DNA from: a virus
Length of the DNA: 37,087 nt
IMG/VR virus record: IMGVR_UViG_3300007917_000020
Coordinates: 1 to 37,087 of that record
Direction: 5' to 3' (one strand)
The notes beneath the pieces are model-generated. The model was not told where the DNA came from and did no database searches. It saw only the letters and a list, made by a program, of their open reading frames with translations. Numbering within the stretch: the stretch's first letter is position 1; each line of letters begins with the position of its first letter. Positions 23,144-31,073 of this stretch are shown piece after piece. The translations under genes were made by a program, and so were the position numbers.

Positions 23144-23876
23144 CCATATCACCTCTTTTAAATTCAAGCTTTAACCCTTTATCTGCTATAAATACAGGTT
23201 TGCCTGTTGATTTTTGTATCTGTTCCTTAAATTCTTTAGCATTGCTGTTACTATCACTCAAATGTATGAGTACTACTGTTTTCAAGCTTTCAGAGTTTTT
23301 CAGCTGTTTGATTGCGCTCTCCAAACTCAAGTGAGATTTGATTATTCGCTGCGCAAGTTTGATGTGTAAATGTCCTTTATTTACTTTGTCCTCAAGTATT
23401 TTGTGACTGTAATTTGCCTCAATAAGATAATGATCAAGTCCCCGGAAATCGTATGGGATGATGTATGTGTCTGTTGCGAATACCAGAGATCCCATTTCGG
23501 GATGATAAATCAGGAACATGCAAGGTTCTGCAGCATCGTGCTTTGATCTATATGCTGTCACGACATATCCGCCTAGCTTTATTGTGCTAACCTCTGGAAC
23601 CATTACACATGATGCCTTATGTGGAAGCTCTAGAGCTTCCCTAGTACCTTTGGTTGAGTAGATAGGTATTCCCATGTTATATAAGTCAATCGCTGATTTA
23701 GAGTGATCTTTGTGCTCATGAGTGACAAGACAGCCTCTTACATTCCGGAAATCAAAACCCAACGCCATTTTGATATCCTTAATGCCTACTCCGGCCTCCA
23801 GGATGAGGATGTCATCCTGAGCCATGAGTAAGTAACAATTGCCTTTAGAGCTGCTACCTAATACTTTTAGAATCAT
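23136..23876 (-). CDS. MBL-fold metallohydrolase (YycJ-like)
   Basis: 246 aa metallo-beta-lactamase fold: [25 protein letters not shown] (HxHxDH at 53-58), a distal LVFATDT Asp and [10 protein letters not shown]. Phage proteins of this type sit between recT and ssb in many Bacillota phages and are thought to act as nucleases in recombination or replication; the substrate here is inferred. ATGA overlap with recT. Confidence 0.85.
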   Translation of the reverse strand: MILKVLGSSSKGNCYLLMAQDDILILEAGVGIKDIKMALGFDFRNVRGCLVTHEHKDHSKSAIDLYNMGIPIYSTKGTREALELPHKASCVMVPEVSTIKLGGYVVTAYRSKHDAAEPCMFLIYHPEMGSLVFATDTYIIPYDFRGLDHYLIEANYSHKILEDKVNKGHLHIKLAQRIIKSHLSLESAIKQLKNSESLKTVVLIHLSDSNSNAKEFKEQIQKSTGKPVFIADKGLKLEFKRGDMDE

Positions 23877-24787
23877 TTGAAGGGAGTTCCTTCAAACATG
23901 TCTTCATCTTCTTCAATCATCACCTGTTGCACTGGCTCACTCTTAACCTTTGCATCAACTATGATTTTTTCTGTGGCTTTCACTTCTTCCTGTACTTCAA
24001 ACTCAGCTTCACTAATCATGTCCTTTGCATCATACTTAGGTTCATCTTCAGCATCGGTGCCATTATTGATTGCTTCAATTAGCAGATCACTATCATCTGA
24101 TGTATTCCAGTATGATTTGCAAGCTCTGTTGATTACTGATTTTTTAGACATCTCTTCTGTAAAATTATTATGAGCTGATGATTTGCCTGAAGAATATGCA
24201 GTTCCCTGAGCCCATGCTGCTTTAATTTGAGCCATGGTCATGATTTCAGTGTGAATAGGTCCTTCTTCTCCTAGCACTACTGCAAATGCGCCAACTATCT
24301 TCTTAATGTCGATAGCATCGAATGAAGGACTGTACTTTTTGATTTTCACTGTTGCAGTAGCGTTGTCGTATTCAGTTTCAAAGGTGTCTCCATCGTAAAT
24401 AACATGCGCTTTAACATCCTTGATTCCGGACAAGCGCTTTGTTACTGCAATGGTTCCCATGTAGGACCTCGATAGCTGTAGCTGATTTCCGTAGGGGATA
24501 AAGTAGCACTGCTTTTTAGCTGGGCTTAATCCTTGGATAACCATGTCAAAGAGTGCGTTTTGAATTGAAACTGGTGTGCAAGCCTTTAGTACTGGCTGCT
24601 TATCTCTTGTTTGCGTCTCCTGAAGGAGCAACCATGCACTTTTAAGAGCGTTTTCAGGACTGTAGTTTGAAGGTAGAGCAATCTGGTTTTTCTTGGTTAG
24701 ATCTGCTATCTGCTGTCTAACCTTTTCTGAAATTGCTACCTGTTGAACTGCTGGTGTATTATTTTCTGGTGCTTTTGCTGTTGCCAT
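23873..24787 (-). CDS. recT: RecT single-strand annealing protein
   Basis: 304 aa. RecT-family core from about 20-225: VQQVAISEKVRQQ, ALKSAWLLLQETQ, VSIQNALFDMVIQGLSPAKKQCYFIPYGNQL, LSRSYMGTIAVTKR and the MSKKSVINRACKSYWNTS segment. The C-terminus is acidic ([13 protein letters not shown]), like an SSB-interaction or regulatory tail. It promotes strand annealing during phage recombination. A dedicated RecE-type exonuclease is absent; the SbcC-like ATPase upstream and the MBL protein downstream may supply nuclease activity. Confidence 0.93.
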   Translation of the reverse strand: MATAKAPENNTPAVQQVAISEKVRQQIADLTKKNQIALPSNYSPENALKSAWLLLQETQTRDKQPVLKACTPVSIQNALFDMVIQGLSPAKKQCYFIPYGNQLQLSRSYMGTIAVTKRLSGIKDVKAHVIYDGDTFETEYDNATATVKIKKYSPSFDAIDIKKIVGAFAVVLGEEGPIHTEIMTMAQIKAAWAQGTAYSSGKSSAHNNFTEEMSKKSVINRACKSYWNTSDDSDLLIEAINNGTDAEDEPKYDAKDMISEAEFEVQEEVKATEKIIVDAKVKSEPVQQVMIEEDEDMFEGTPFK

Positions 24788-24790
24788 TTT

Positions 24791-26737
24791 TTATACCTCT
24801 ACTTTCAAAGTTTTTTCATTTTCGTCTACAAACAGGTTTATTACCTGCGATTTAGTCGGGATGATCTTTGTAACTGATTCTCTGTTGTCCAAGAAAACTG
24901 GCGCTGTTACCTGGTAGGTTTCGCTTAGAGTAGTGATGATGTCGAGTCCTGCATTAAGCTGACTTGCTGTGTTAGCGTTGCTGAATGGTACTCCATCGAT
25001 AAGCGCTTCACATGTTTCAGTGAGTCCGCCGTTAACCTGTGTACTGAACATTTTGAATGAAACCTTAGAGAATTTTTGATTAACAGATACCTCTAAAAGT
25101 TCCACTTTCGTCCGAATGAACTCCTCACACAGGAACTCAATCCTTTCTATGTCTGCGTAACGCTGTGAGGTCTCCTGTAGCTGTTCTTCTAGTTCAGAGA
25201 CTCTTTGTTCAAGTGATTCATTCTGTACTTTCTGCGCCATTCTAGAGTTTAATTCTGCCAACCTTGTCTTTAACTGTAGCTCTGTATCCTTGAGCTGTTT
25301 TCTGACTGATTCTCCATCGTCGCCTCTGTAGTCTATTTCAAGTTGTGCAAGGTCGTTCTCTAGTCCCTGGTAATCTTCTGTAGCTGTGAAGTGAGGAGTA
25401 TCTGAATCAAACTCGTCTAGAGTTTCTTTTGACATCTCAATTTCTTTGAGCAAATGATTTATTCCAGCATCAATTTGAGAGATTTCTTCATTGAGATTAT
25501 GGATCTTCTCAATGGTCTGTTCCTTATCTTCCTTGACCGCCTCAGCGTATTTGATGATTCTTTCAATATCCTTGGATTTCTGGAGATTGAAGTTACCTTC
25601 AAGTTCCTGGATTTTGCTCTGGATATCTCCTGAATCAAAAGCTCTTTTGCATGTAGGACATTCGCTGATATGTTCAGGGACGTTCAGGGTTTCCGTGAAT
25701 TTCTTTTTATAATGCTCCTTGGAGAACTCCAGTTTCTTTTCAAAACCCTCGATGTCTCTTGTCAATGTTGTGAGTTCTCTTCGCTTCATCTTCAGTGAGT
25801 TTTCCATTGATGCTTCTTCGTTGGTCATCCTTGATATATTCGACTGCAAGGGCCTTCTCTCAGCTGCAATATTGTTCTTGTAGTTAAACTCGTAGTCACG
25901 CATCTTGTTCTTGATCTCATAGATGTCATCCTTGATCTTGAGCTTTGCAACATCGTTACCAGAGTTTCCACGGATGGCTTCCTGGACCTCTTCGAGTTCC
26001 TTTTCTGTTTTAATCTTTAGAGCTTCAATCTCTTCGAAATCATCTTCTTTGATAGATCTGGATGCTTCATCGATTCGGGTAGGGATCGACTTGATTTCAG
26101 TGTTAAGTTTTGCCTTCGATGCTTTTGTCTGTTTAAGCACCGATTCAATGTCGTCCACATTATCCAGATGCTCTCTAAGTGAAGACAATTCCGGATTGTA
26201 ATCTAAAACTTGTTCTATTGTGAGATCCCCTAATATCTCCAATAGAATTGTCCTGCGCTTCTTCCAGTCGAGTGAGTTACTAAAGAACAAAGGGTTAGTG
26301 ATCAGCTTGAAAAGGTCCGCATCCAGGAAGTCATTGACCTTATTCATATACTCAGTCTTTGATACCGGAACATCATTGATCTCATGAACTGTTTCATGGC
26401 CTGTAAGCTCCTTATTTACGTCACCTCTGCGCTTGGTCCACTTCTCCTTGAAGGTTTTCTTCAGGGTCCAGACTTTGCCATCTATATCGAGGACTCCCGT
26501 TACACTGTGATCAAGTCCATGTAGTGGCTCGTTATTTTCGTCCAGCGTCTTAATATCAAATGTGGTGCGGTCCTTACTGTCCTTATCAAAGAGTAACCAA
26601 GTAAAAGCATCAAAGATCGTTGTCTTTCCAGTTGCATTCTCGCCCCGGATGTTCGTAACCTGGTTGAAGTCGATATCCAAAGCCCGGATACCCTTGAAGT
26701 TCATGAGTTCGATTCTTTTCAATTCAATAGTTCTCAT
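24791..26737 (-). CDS. Rad50/SbcC-like AAA ATPase
   Basis: 648 aa SMC-like ATPase. N-terminal LMNFKGIRALDIDFNQV and Walker A GENATGKTT (about 32-40), long coiled coils, a zinc-hook CPTC at about 360-363, a second coil, then a short C-terminal head with APVFLDNRE in the Walker B position. It is shorter than bacterial SbcC, as is usual in RecT-type phages. No SbcD nuclease is next to it. ATG 26737 follows GGAGG by seven bases; an upstream in-frame TTG lacks a site. Confidence 0.88.
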   Translation of the reverse strand: MRTIELKRIELMNFKGIRALDIDFNQVTNIRGENATGKTTIFDAFTWLLFDKDSKDRTTFDIKTLDENNEPLHGLDHSVTGVLDIDGKVWTLKKTFKEKWTKRRGDVNKELTGHETVHEINDVPVSKTEYMNKVNDFLDADLFKLITNPLFFSNSLDWKKRRTILLEILGDLTIEQVLDYNPELSSLREHLDNVDDIESVLKQTKASKAKLNTEIKSIPTRIDEASRSIKEDDFEEIEALKIKTEKELEEVQEAIRGNSGNDVAKLKIKDDIYEIKNKMRDYEFNYKNNIAAERRPLQSNISRMTNEEASMENSLKMKRRELTTLTRDIEGFEKKLEFSKEHYKKKFTETLNVPEHISECPTCKRAFDSGDIQSKIQELEGNFNLQKSKDIERIIKYAEAVKEDKEQTIEKIHNLNEEISQIDAGINHLLKEIEMSKETLDEFDSDTPHFTATEDYQGLENDLAQLEIDYRGDDGESVRKQLKDTELQLKTRLAELNSRMAQKVQNESLEQRVSELEEQLQETSQRYADIERIEFLCEEFIRTKVELLEVSVNQKFSKVSFKMFSTQVNGGLTETCEALIDGVPFSNANTASQLNAGLDIITTLSETYQVTAPVFLDNRESVTKIIPTKSQVINLFVDENEKTLKVEV

Positions 26738-26739
26738 GT

Positions 26740-26985
26740 CTAACCCTCCCAACTGATTAAAAAGAAGTCACACGCATCTGCGAGTTCTTTGTTGTATTGA
26801 TTCATTTCGGCGGTCTCACCCTCAATAAAGATCCGATATCCATTGTTTGACAAGCTCTTGAAGATGTCTCTTGTCATGTAATCCAGTGTCATGGATGTGT
26901 CGCCTTGGCTCGCCCTCTCTGATATCTGGTTATATAGGCTTGCCTGATTTACGATTTCCCTTGCCTGTTGTGCTGTTAAATTCAT
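26740..26985 (-). CDS. Hypothetical early protein
   Basis: 81 aa, helical (NLTAQQAREIVNQASLYNQISERASQG) with a more structured C-terminus (NNGYRIFIEGETAEMNQY). Not recognised. AGGAGG site; its stop lies inside the ribosome site of the SbcC-like gene, so the two are coupled. Conserved-looking small partner of the ATPase by position only. Confidence 0.65.
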   Translation of the reverse strand: MNLTAQQAREIVNQASLYNQISERASQGDTSMTLDYMTRDIFKSLSNNGYRIFIEGETAEMNQYNKELADACDFFLISWEG

Positions 26986-27000
26986 TTATTCTTCCTCCTG

Positions 27001-27068
27001 TGGTATAATCATCTTGTAAAATTTTTCCTTTACCGCCAAACGAATTCCCGTTCGTATGGTGGTTTTTT
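27001..27068 (+). ncRNA. Possible short plus-strand RNA (extended -10 promoter plus terminator)
   Basis: TGGTATAAT (27001-27009) is a perfect extended -10 box. From 27033 a 13-bp stem with one mismatch (ACCGCCAAACGAA, TTCGTATGGTGGT) ends in TTTTTT at 27063-27068: a strong plus-strand terminator in an operon read from the other strand. A transcript of about 50 nt would result, antisense to the end of the 50-aa gene. Expression is not shown; part of the -10 context overlaps the ribosome site of the 81-aa gene. Confidence 0.4.
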
Positions 27069-27219
27069 AATTCGGATTTTGGCTTGCGTGTCTGGATTTA
27101 TTTGCGAGTGTTCTAGTCTTGCAATAACTTTCGAAAAAGTAACTATCGGCTTCCCTTATTCCTTTCCTGCGTTCTTCATATTTTTTCTTGAGTCTTTCAG
27201 CTGATACTTTGATCTGCAT
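27067..27219 (-). CDS. Small basic protein (50 aa)
   Basis: 50 codons from ATG 27219 after GGAGG. Begins MQIKVSAERLKKKYEERRKG, and continues with a Tyr/Phe-rich middle and Arg/Lys-rich tail. It overlaps the preceding gene by 23 bases. Function unknown, but the ribosome site is one of the best in the operon. Confidence 0.7.
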   Translation of the reverse strand: MQIKVSAERLKKKYEERRKGIREADSYFFESYCKTRTLANKSRHASQNPN

Positions 27220-27355
27220 CTCTTACCTCCTCCCATTCGCCAATCCTAAACATGTGAGTTATTCCGTTAACCTCGAGAATATAGTGATCATCTGTCTTTG
27301 CAATAAATATTCCTACCTGCTTATACCCTGACTGTATGCATTTGAGCGTAATCAT
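27197..27355 (-). CDS. Hypothetical early protein (52 aa)
   Basis: 52 aa from ATG 27355 (MITLKCIQSGYKQVGIFIAK, then HYILEVNGITHMFRIGEWEEV). The ATG overlaps the stop of the upstream 50-aa gene (ATGA). A longer reading to 27397 would start inside that gene without a site. Beta-rich, function unknown. Confidence 0.6.
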   Translation of the reverse strand: MITLKCIQSGYKQVGIFIAKTDDHYILEVNGITHMFRIGEWEEVRDADQSIS

Positions 27356-27504
27356 CTTACACCTGTCAAAGCATACAAGGCAGCGTACAGTAACCATGTT
27401 CCGGCAACGATAACCGGTGCTGAAAGGGTATAAAGAAGCACGATTTTCATGAACTCGGCATTCGTCATATCTTCAGCTTCGAAAAATACTTTGATTAATC
27501 TCAT
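27352..27504 (-). CDS. Small membrane protein (50 aa)
   Basis: 50 codons from ATG 27504 after GGGGGCGAGGTG. MRLIKVFFEAEDMTNAEFMK leads into one hydrophobic segment (about 22-45, IVLLYTLSAPVIVAGTWLLY). Overlaps its neighbours by TGATG and ATGA. Function unknown. Confidence 0.7.
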   Translation of the reverse strand: MRLIKVFFEAEDMTNAEFMKIVLLYTLSAPVIVAGTWLLYAALYALTGVR

Positions 27505-27605
27505 CACCTCGCCCCCAACAGTCTTAGAAAATAAACTAAGATAGCCATGAAACCGCTGAAAAGACTTATTCCAAGCACAAACAACGCATATTTTATTGTT
27601 TTCAT
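27504..27605 (-). CDS. Small membrane protein (33 aa)
   Basis: 33 codons from ATG 27605 after AAGGGAGTGAG. MKTIKYALFVLGISLFSGF followed by MAILVYFLRLLGAR: one membrane segment with basic ends. Coupled to the antirepressor stop (TGATG) and to the next small gene. Confidence 0.65.
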   Translation of the reverse strand: MKTIKYALFVLGISLFSGFMAILVYFLRLLGAR

Positions 27606-28375
27606 CAGCTCACTCCCTTTTTAATGGCCATTTCTTTGACTATGGAAATGTAAATTTCTCTAAGTCTTATGTCGTTCTCGAGCACATCCAGGATATTGAT
27701 ATTCTCAACCTTGCTTGGCTGCATTCCGTTCGCTAATGCTCTTTTCTTAAGGTTATTAATTAGCACTGATGGTTTACATCTCGCTCTATCTTTAAGAGCT
27801 TCATAAGCTTCTTTTCTTGGTATTGAATAATCGCCAAGATTTTTCCCGATTCTGTTTAAGATATTGCCTGTTTCTTTTCTCCATTCTGCTTTAGGGTTGA
27901 TTACGATAGCGTCTCTAATTGCTTGGATCTCTTCTTTTGCTTCCTGCACATCATTCGTGAGCCTAGCCATATTTCTAGCATCGTTGTTCATTTGGATTAC
28001 TATTGCATTCATCAGCTGGAGTTCTGGAGATAGTGAAGATACATCAGGGATATATGCTCCGGTCTTTCTAATCTGTGGGATCACCTCTGAGGTTACCCAT
28101 CTCTTAAACTGCTTTGCATTTTGCAGCTTCGAAGAGAGAATTAATGAATACAGTCCTGATTCATTGATGACAAGCATATTTTGCGTTCCACCAAGGGTGT
28201 CCATTGCGTGGACTACCTTATCTTCCTCATCAACATTTGTTGTTAATGCCTGTCTGTGGTTACCATACCCCAGCGCCTCTGCGATATCTTTGCCGACAAA
28301 CCACGGTTCGCTTTCAATTGTCACTGTCCTGACTTCTCCGAAGTCTGAGTTTTTAAAAATCTGCATTTGATTCAT
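27605..28375 (-). CDS. Phage antirepressor, BRO-N plus ORF6C-like domains
   Basis: 256 aa. BRO-N domain at 1-110: FGEVRTVTIESEPWFVGKDIAEALGY, DEEDKVVHAMDTLGGTQNMLVINESGLYSLILSSK and FKRWVTSEVIPQIRKTGAY. The C-terminal part (about 120-256, INPKAEWRKETGNILNRIGKN, YEALKDRARCK) resembles the ORF6C/KilA-C domain. Such proteins antagonise CI-type repression or control early expression. It lies downstream of the cro-like and excisionase-like genes. Confidence 0.9.
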   Translation of the reverse strand: MNQMQIFKNSDFGEVRTVTIESEPWFVGKDIAEALGYGNHRQALTTNVDEEDKVVHAMDTLGGTQNMLVINESGLYSLILSSKLQNAKQFKRWVTSEVIPQIRKTGAYIPDVSSLSPELQLMNAIVIQMNNDARNMARLTNDVQEAKEEIQAIRDAIVINPKAEWRKETGNILNRIGKNLGDYSIPRKEAYEALKDRARCKPSVLINNLKKRALANGMQPSKVENINILDVLENDIRLREIYISIVKEMAIKKGVS

Positions 28376-28396
28376 TTACATTTCTCCTTTCTTCCC

Positions 28397-28603
28397 TTAG
28401 ATCTGCCGTCTCTCAATACTTATTTTCTTAATGTAGTCTTCAAGCAGCTGTCGATTAATCATTGTCTTCACACCGTTCTTGAAATGAGGAATTTCGTCAC
28501 TTACTACAAGACCTCTTAACTTCAAGATTCCGATATTACTTAATTTGGCGGCTTCTTGGATTGTTAAAGACATCTGACATGACAATTCTTGAATAGTCTT
28601 CAT
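28397..28603 (-). CDS. Excisionase-like DNA-binding protein
   Basis: 68 aa from ATG 28603 after AAAGGAG. SLTIQEAAKLSNIGILKLRGLV and HFKNGVKTMINRQLLEDYIKK match the MerR-like winged helix of excisionases (HTH_17). An upstream in-frame start at 28651 would overlap the Cro-like gene and span the operator at 28624-28640. Xis role inferred from position opposite the integrase. Confidence 0.72.
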   Translation of the reverse strand: MKTIQELSCQMSLTIQEAAKLSNIGILKLRGLVVSDEIPHFKNGVKTMINRQLLEDYIKKISIERRQI

Positions 28604-28623
28604 TGCAATTCTCCTTTCTTTTT

Positions 28624-28640
28624 TGACACAATTAGTGTCA
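28624..28640. promoter_or_regulatory. Operator copy between cro-like and xis-like genes
   Basis: TGACACAATTAGTGTCA, a perfect 6+6 palindrome with a five-base centre. Same arms as the operators in the divergent promoter region, overlapping the end of the cro-like gene. Confidence 0.75.
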
Positions 28641-28841
28641 TTAATCTTCAAAAAAAATGTCTTGAACTGTCTTTTTGTAATATTGGGCTAATTTCAACTT
28701 AATTTCGTCTCTTGGAATACGATTTCCTTGTTCATACATAGCTAACGCAGAGACACTAATTCTTAAATCAGATGCAATCTTATCTCTAGGAACCCCATTT
28801 CTTAAGGATATTAGCCGGAGTCCTATTTTCTTAGAATCCAT
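28641..28841 (-). CDS. Cro-like XRE-family repressor
   Basis: 66 aa helix-turn-helix protein from ATG 28841: IGLRLISLRNGVPRDKIASDLRISVSALAMYEQGNRIPRDEI, ending with YYKKTVQDIFFED. First gene of the minus-strand early operon and divergent from the CI-like gene, as cro is. GAGGTGGTGA lies upstream. A reading from 28868 has no site. Confidence 0.85.
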   Translation of the reverse strand: MDSKKIGLRLISLRNGVPRDKIASDLRISVSALAMYEQGNRIPRDEIKLKLAQYYKKTVQDIFFED

Positions 28842-28861
28842 TATTTCTTCACCACCTCTCT

Positions 28862-28959
28862 GACACATTTCGTGTCTATGGTCTAATATTAATCTACGAC
28901 ACTTATTGTGTCAATACATTTCGTGTAACTAATTATTGATTAACTACACATTTCGTGTG
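28862..28959. promoter_or_regulatory. Divergent switch region with four 15-bp operators
   Basis: Sites with consensus GACACATTTCGTGTC: 28862-28876 (perfect palindromic arms), 28898-28912 (GACACTTATTGTGTC), 28913-28927 (AATACATTTCGTGTA, degenerate, directly abutting) and 28945-28959 (TACACATTTCGTGTG). Each overlaps or flanks one of the two divergent promoters. Likely bound by the CI-like and Cro-like proteins. Confidence 0.85.
28886..28914 (-). promoter_or_regulatory. Early promoter (cro side)
   Basis: Minus strand TTGACA (perfect -35, 28909-28914), 17 bases, TAATAT. The operator 28898-28912 covers the -35 and spacer, and 28862-28876 lies just after the start point. Confidence 0.75.
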
Positions 28960-28964
28960 ATAAT
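28936..28964 (+). promoter_or_regulatory. Promoter of the CI-like repressor
   Basis: TTGATT (28936-28941), 17 bases, GATAAT (28959-28964). The operator 28945-28959 lies in the spacer, so the gene is probably autoregulated. Confidence 0.7.
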
Positions 28965-28994
28965 ATAGAAAACTCACTAAAGGAGATAGTTGAT

Positions 28995-29333
28995 ATGGCT
29001 AGTTTCTCAACAGTATTAAAGCAATTAAGGGAAAGAGAAAACCTTACTCAAGAAGAGTTAGCAAAGAAATTAAATATTTCAAGAAGTAGATTAGCAAGTT
29101 ATGAGCAAGGCCAAAGAGAGCCTGACTTGGAATTACTAGAAGTGATCGCTGACTTTTTTAATGTTGACTTGGACTATCTTCTTGGAAGATCCACTTCAAC
29201 AACGAATATCAATCAGATTACTACGATTGCTGCACATAAAAATAATGCAGATGAAGAATGGTCAGCCGCAGAGCTAAAAGAAATTGAAGCTTTTAAAGAG
29301 TTTGTCAAAATGAAAAGACAGTCCAAAAAATAG
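28995..29333 (+). CDS. CI-like XRE repressor without autocleavage domain
   Basis: 112 aa. HTH at 6-60: LKQLRERENLTQEELAKKLNISRSRLASYEQGQREPDLELLEVIADFF. The remainder is a short acidic helical tail with no LexA/S24 peptidase domain. Induction must therefore depend on another protein, most likely the ImmA-like protease encoded next. AAAGGAG site, seven bases before ATG. Confidence 0.9.
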   Translation: MASFSTVLKQLRERENLTQEELAKKLNISRSRLASYEQGQREPDLELLEVIADFFNVDLDYLLGRSTSTTNINQITTIAAHKNNADEEWSAAELKEIEAFKEFVKMKRQSKK

Positions 29334-29392
29334 GACATCATCTCTTGTATACTTAAATTCACTATACTCACAATACAACAGGTGGTGATTAC

Positions 29393-29842
29393 ATGGGCTA
29401 TGAAGCATTAGCAATTGAGTATGAAGATGAAGTATTGATCTTTGAACGTAAACAGATAAATAACGGATATTATAGTGATGGTGTTATCGGAATAAAAGAT
29501 TCTATTAGAGATTCTGAGAAAAACTGTACCCTTGCTGAAGAACTTGGTCATTACTGTACAACTCATGGAAACATATTAGACCAGACAAAACTAATTAATG
29601 TGAAGAAAGAACTTTTAGCTAGAAGATGGGCTTACAGAAAATTATTACCCATCCAGGTATTTATTGACTCATATGAAAAAAATCGACTGAATAAATATGA
29701 CATGATAGAAGATCTTGATGTAACAGAAGATTTTCTTGAGAATTGCATAATGTATTATAAACAAAAGTATGGCGTTGGCACTAATATTAGTAATTACACG
29801 ATTCTTTTTGAACCTAACTTGCAAATCATCAAGTGGTTCTAA
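29393..29842 (+). CDS. ImmA/IrrE-type metalloprotease
   Basis: 149 aa. The CTLAEELGHYCTTHG motif (45-59) is that of phage ImmA-like anti-repressors that cleave ImmR-type repressors. The usual first zinc His of HExxH is Glu here (E49-E50-L-G-H53), a common variant in this group. Upstream AGGTGGTGA site. It probably inactivates the repressor just upstream and so links prophage induction to DNA damage. Confidence 0.85.
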   Translation: MGYEALAIEYEDEVLIFERKQINNGYYSDGVIGIKDSIRDSEKNCTLAEELGHYCTTHGNILDQTKLINVKKELLARRWAYRKLLPIQVFIDSYEKNRLNKYDMIEDLDVTEDFLENCIMYYKQKYGVGTNISNYTILFEPNLQIIKWF

Positions 29843-29863
29843 TATATTTTTTTGTCTATAAAA

Positions 29864-29875
29864 GAACGTATATTC
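29864..29875. promoter_or_regulatory. Near-match to a LexA (DinR) box before the integrase
   Basis: GAACGTATATTC differs from GAAC-N4-GTTC in one base. It lies within the inverted repeat AAAAGAA/TTCTTTT between immA and int. Only a possible site. Confidence 0.3.
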
Positions 29876-29891
29876 TTTTCGGGAGGGTATT

Positions 29892-31073
29892 ATGGCTAGG
29901 AAAACTAATTTTGAAAGTGGATCTATACAATACTATAGAGTTTCTCTGTTTCTTGGCTACGATAGCCGTGGCAAGAAAAAATATAAATATTTCTATGGTG
30001 ATGGAAAACAGGATGCAGAAAGAAAAAAGGATGAGTACGTTAATGCAAGCAGAAACGGAATTGATATAAATAGAGCAAACCAACCACTGGAAACTGCAAT
30101 GAAATACTGGTTGACAGAAAAAGTGAAAGTATCCGGAATCAAAGATAACACATATGATCGGTATATGAATACTTTTTCGGTGCATATAAAAGGATCGAAG
30201 ATATCATTCATTAAGGTATCAGAATTCAAACCTCATATAATACAAAGTTTTTATAATAAGTCTACTGATAAATCATTCAGTCAGCTTACGATGATCAATA
30301 AACTTCTAAAGCGTTTTTTTAGTTATGCAATCACTAATGATATGATTCTAAAAAACCCTTGCAGTGGTGTAGTAATCCCAAATGAGATTAAAGAGAAGTA
30401 TTACATCGATAAAAAAGAAAATGAGTATGAAATATTTGATGAAGAAGAAAAAATTAGAATTCTTGATGCAGCATCCGAAAAACATCACATGTATGGTGCA
30501 ATTCTATACCTTGCATTCAATTTTGGTATGAGGATAGGAGAAGTTCTCGGTTTAGAAATTAAGAATGTAAATCTTGATGAAGGCGTTATGATTATTGATC
30601 AAAGTCTTGAATATGTTCGGGTTTATGATGATAATAGCGAGTTGTCACACTATGAATTCCAACTGTCAAATACTAAAACTAGATCTTCTGATAGAATACT
30701 GAACTTTAGTGATGAGACTAGAGCAGTGTTTAAAATTGCAGAAGAAGCACGAATCAATTATAAGAAAATGGCCGGATCATCCTTCAGCAATCGCATGAAC
30801 CTAATTTTTACAACATCTTCTGGAGAACCAATCGATGGAAGAAATATTACACACTTCTGGAAAAGGCTTCTCATGAATTTGGATATCCCATATAGAAAAA
30901 TGCATTTTTCCAGGCACACATTTGTTACTGTTTTACATGAGAAAGGCGTAGACGAAATTACAGCTCAAACAATTATCGGACATAGAAAAGGATCTAAAAT
31001 TACAAAGTCAATATACACACATGCAAGGCAGAAAAATATTAAGAATGTGCTGGTAGATATACTTGGAAATTAA
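29892..31073 (+). CDS. int: Tyrosine-family phage integrase
   Basis: 393 aa. N-terminal arm-binding domain (1-60), SAM-like core-binding domain (65-165), catalytic domain from about 180. Catalytic residues: R214 in GMRIGEVLGL, K262 in SNTKTR, H338 and R341 in MHFSRHTF, H364 in IIGHRKG and the nucleophile Y375 in SIYTHA. GGGAGG site before the ATG. It catalyses integration into the tRNA gene whose 3' end lies 120 bp downstream. Confidence 0.96.
   Translation: MARKTNFESGSIQYYRVSLFLGYDSRGKKKYKYFYGDGKQDAERKKDEYVNASRNGIDINRANQPLETAMKYWLTEKVKVSGIKDNTYDRYMNTFSVHIKGSKISFIKVSEFKPHIIQSFYNKSTDKSFSQLTMINKLLKRFFSYAITNDMILKNPCSGVVIPNEIKEKYYIDKKENEYEIFDEEEKIRILDAASEKHHMYGAILYLAFNFGMRIGEVLGLEIKNVNLDEGVMIIDQSLEYVRVYDDNSELSHYEFQLSNTKTRSSDRILNFSDETRAVFKIAEEARINYKKMAGSSFSNRMNLIFTTSSGEPIDGRNITHFWKRLLMNLDIPYRKMHFSRHTFVTVLHEKGVDEITAQTIIGHRKGSKITKSIYTHARQKNIKNVLVDILGN

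Noticed and set aside
27864-28370. 168-aa plus-strand ORF
   Set aside because: Antisense to the BRO-type antirepressor; no family resemblance.
29856-30185. 109-aa minus-strand ORF
   Set aside because: Antisense to the start of the integrase.
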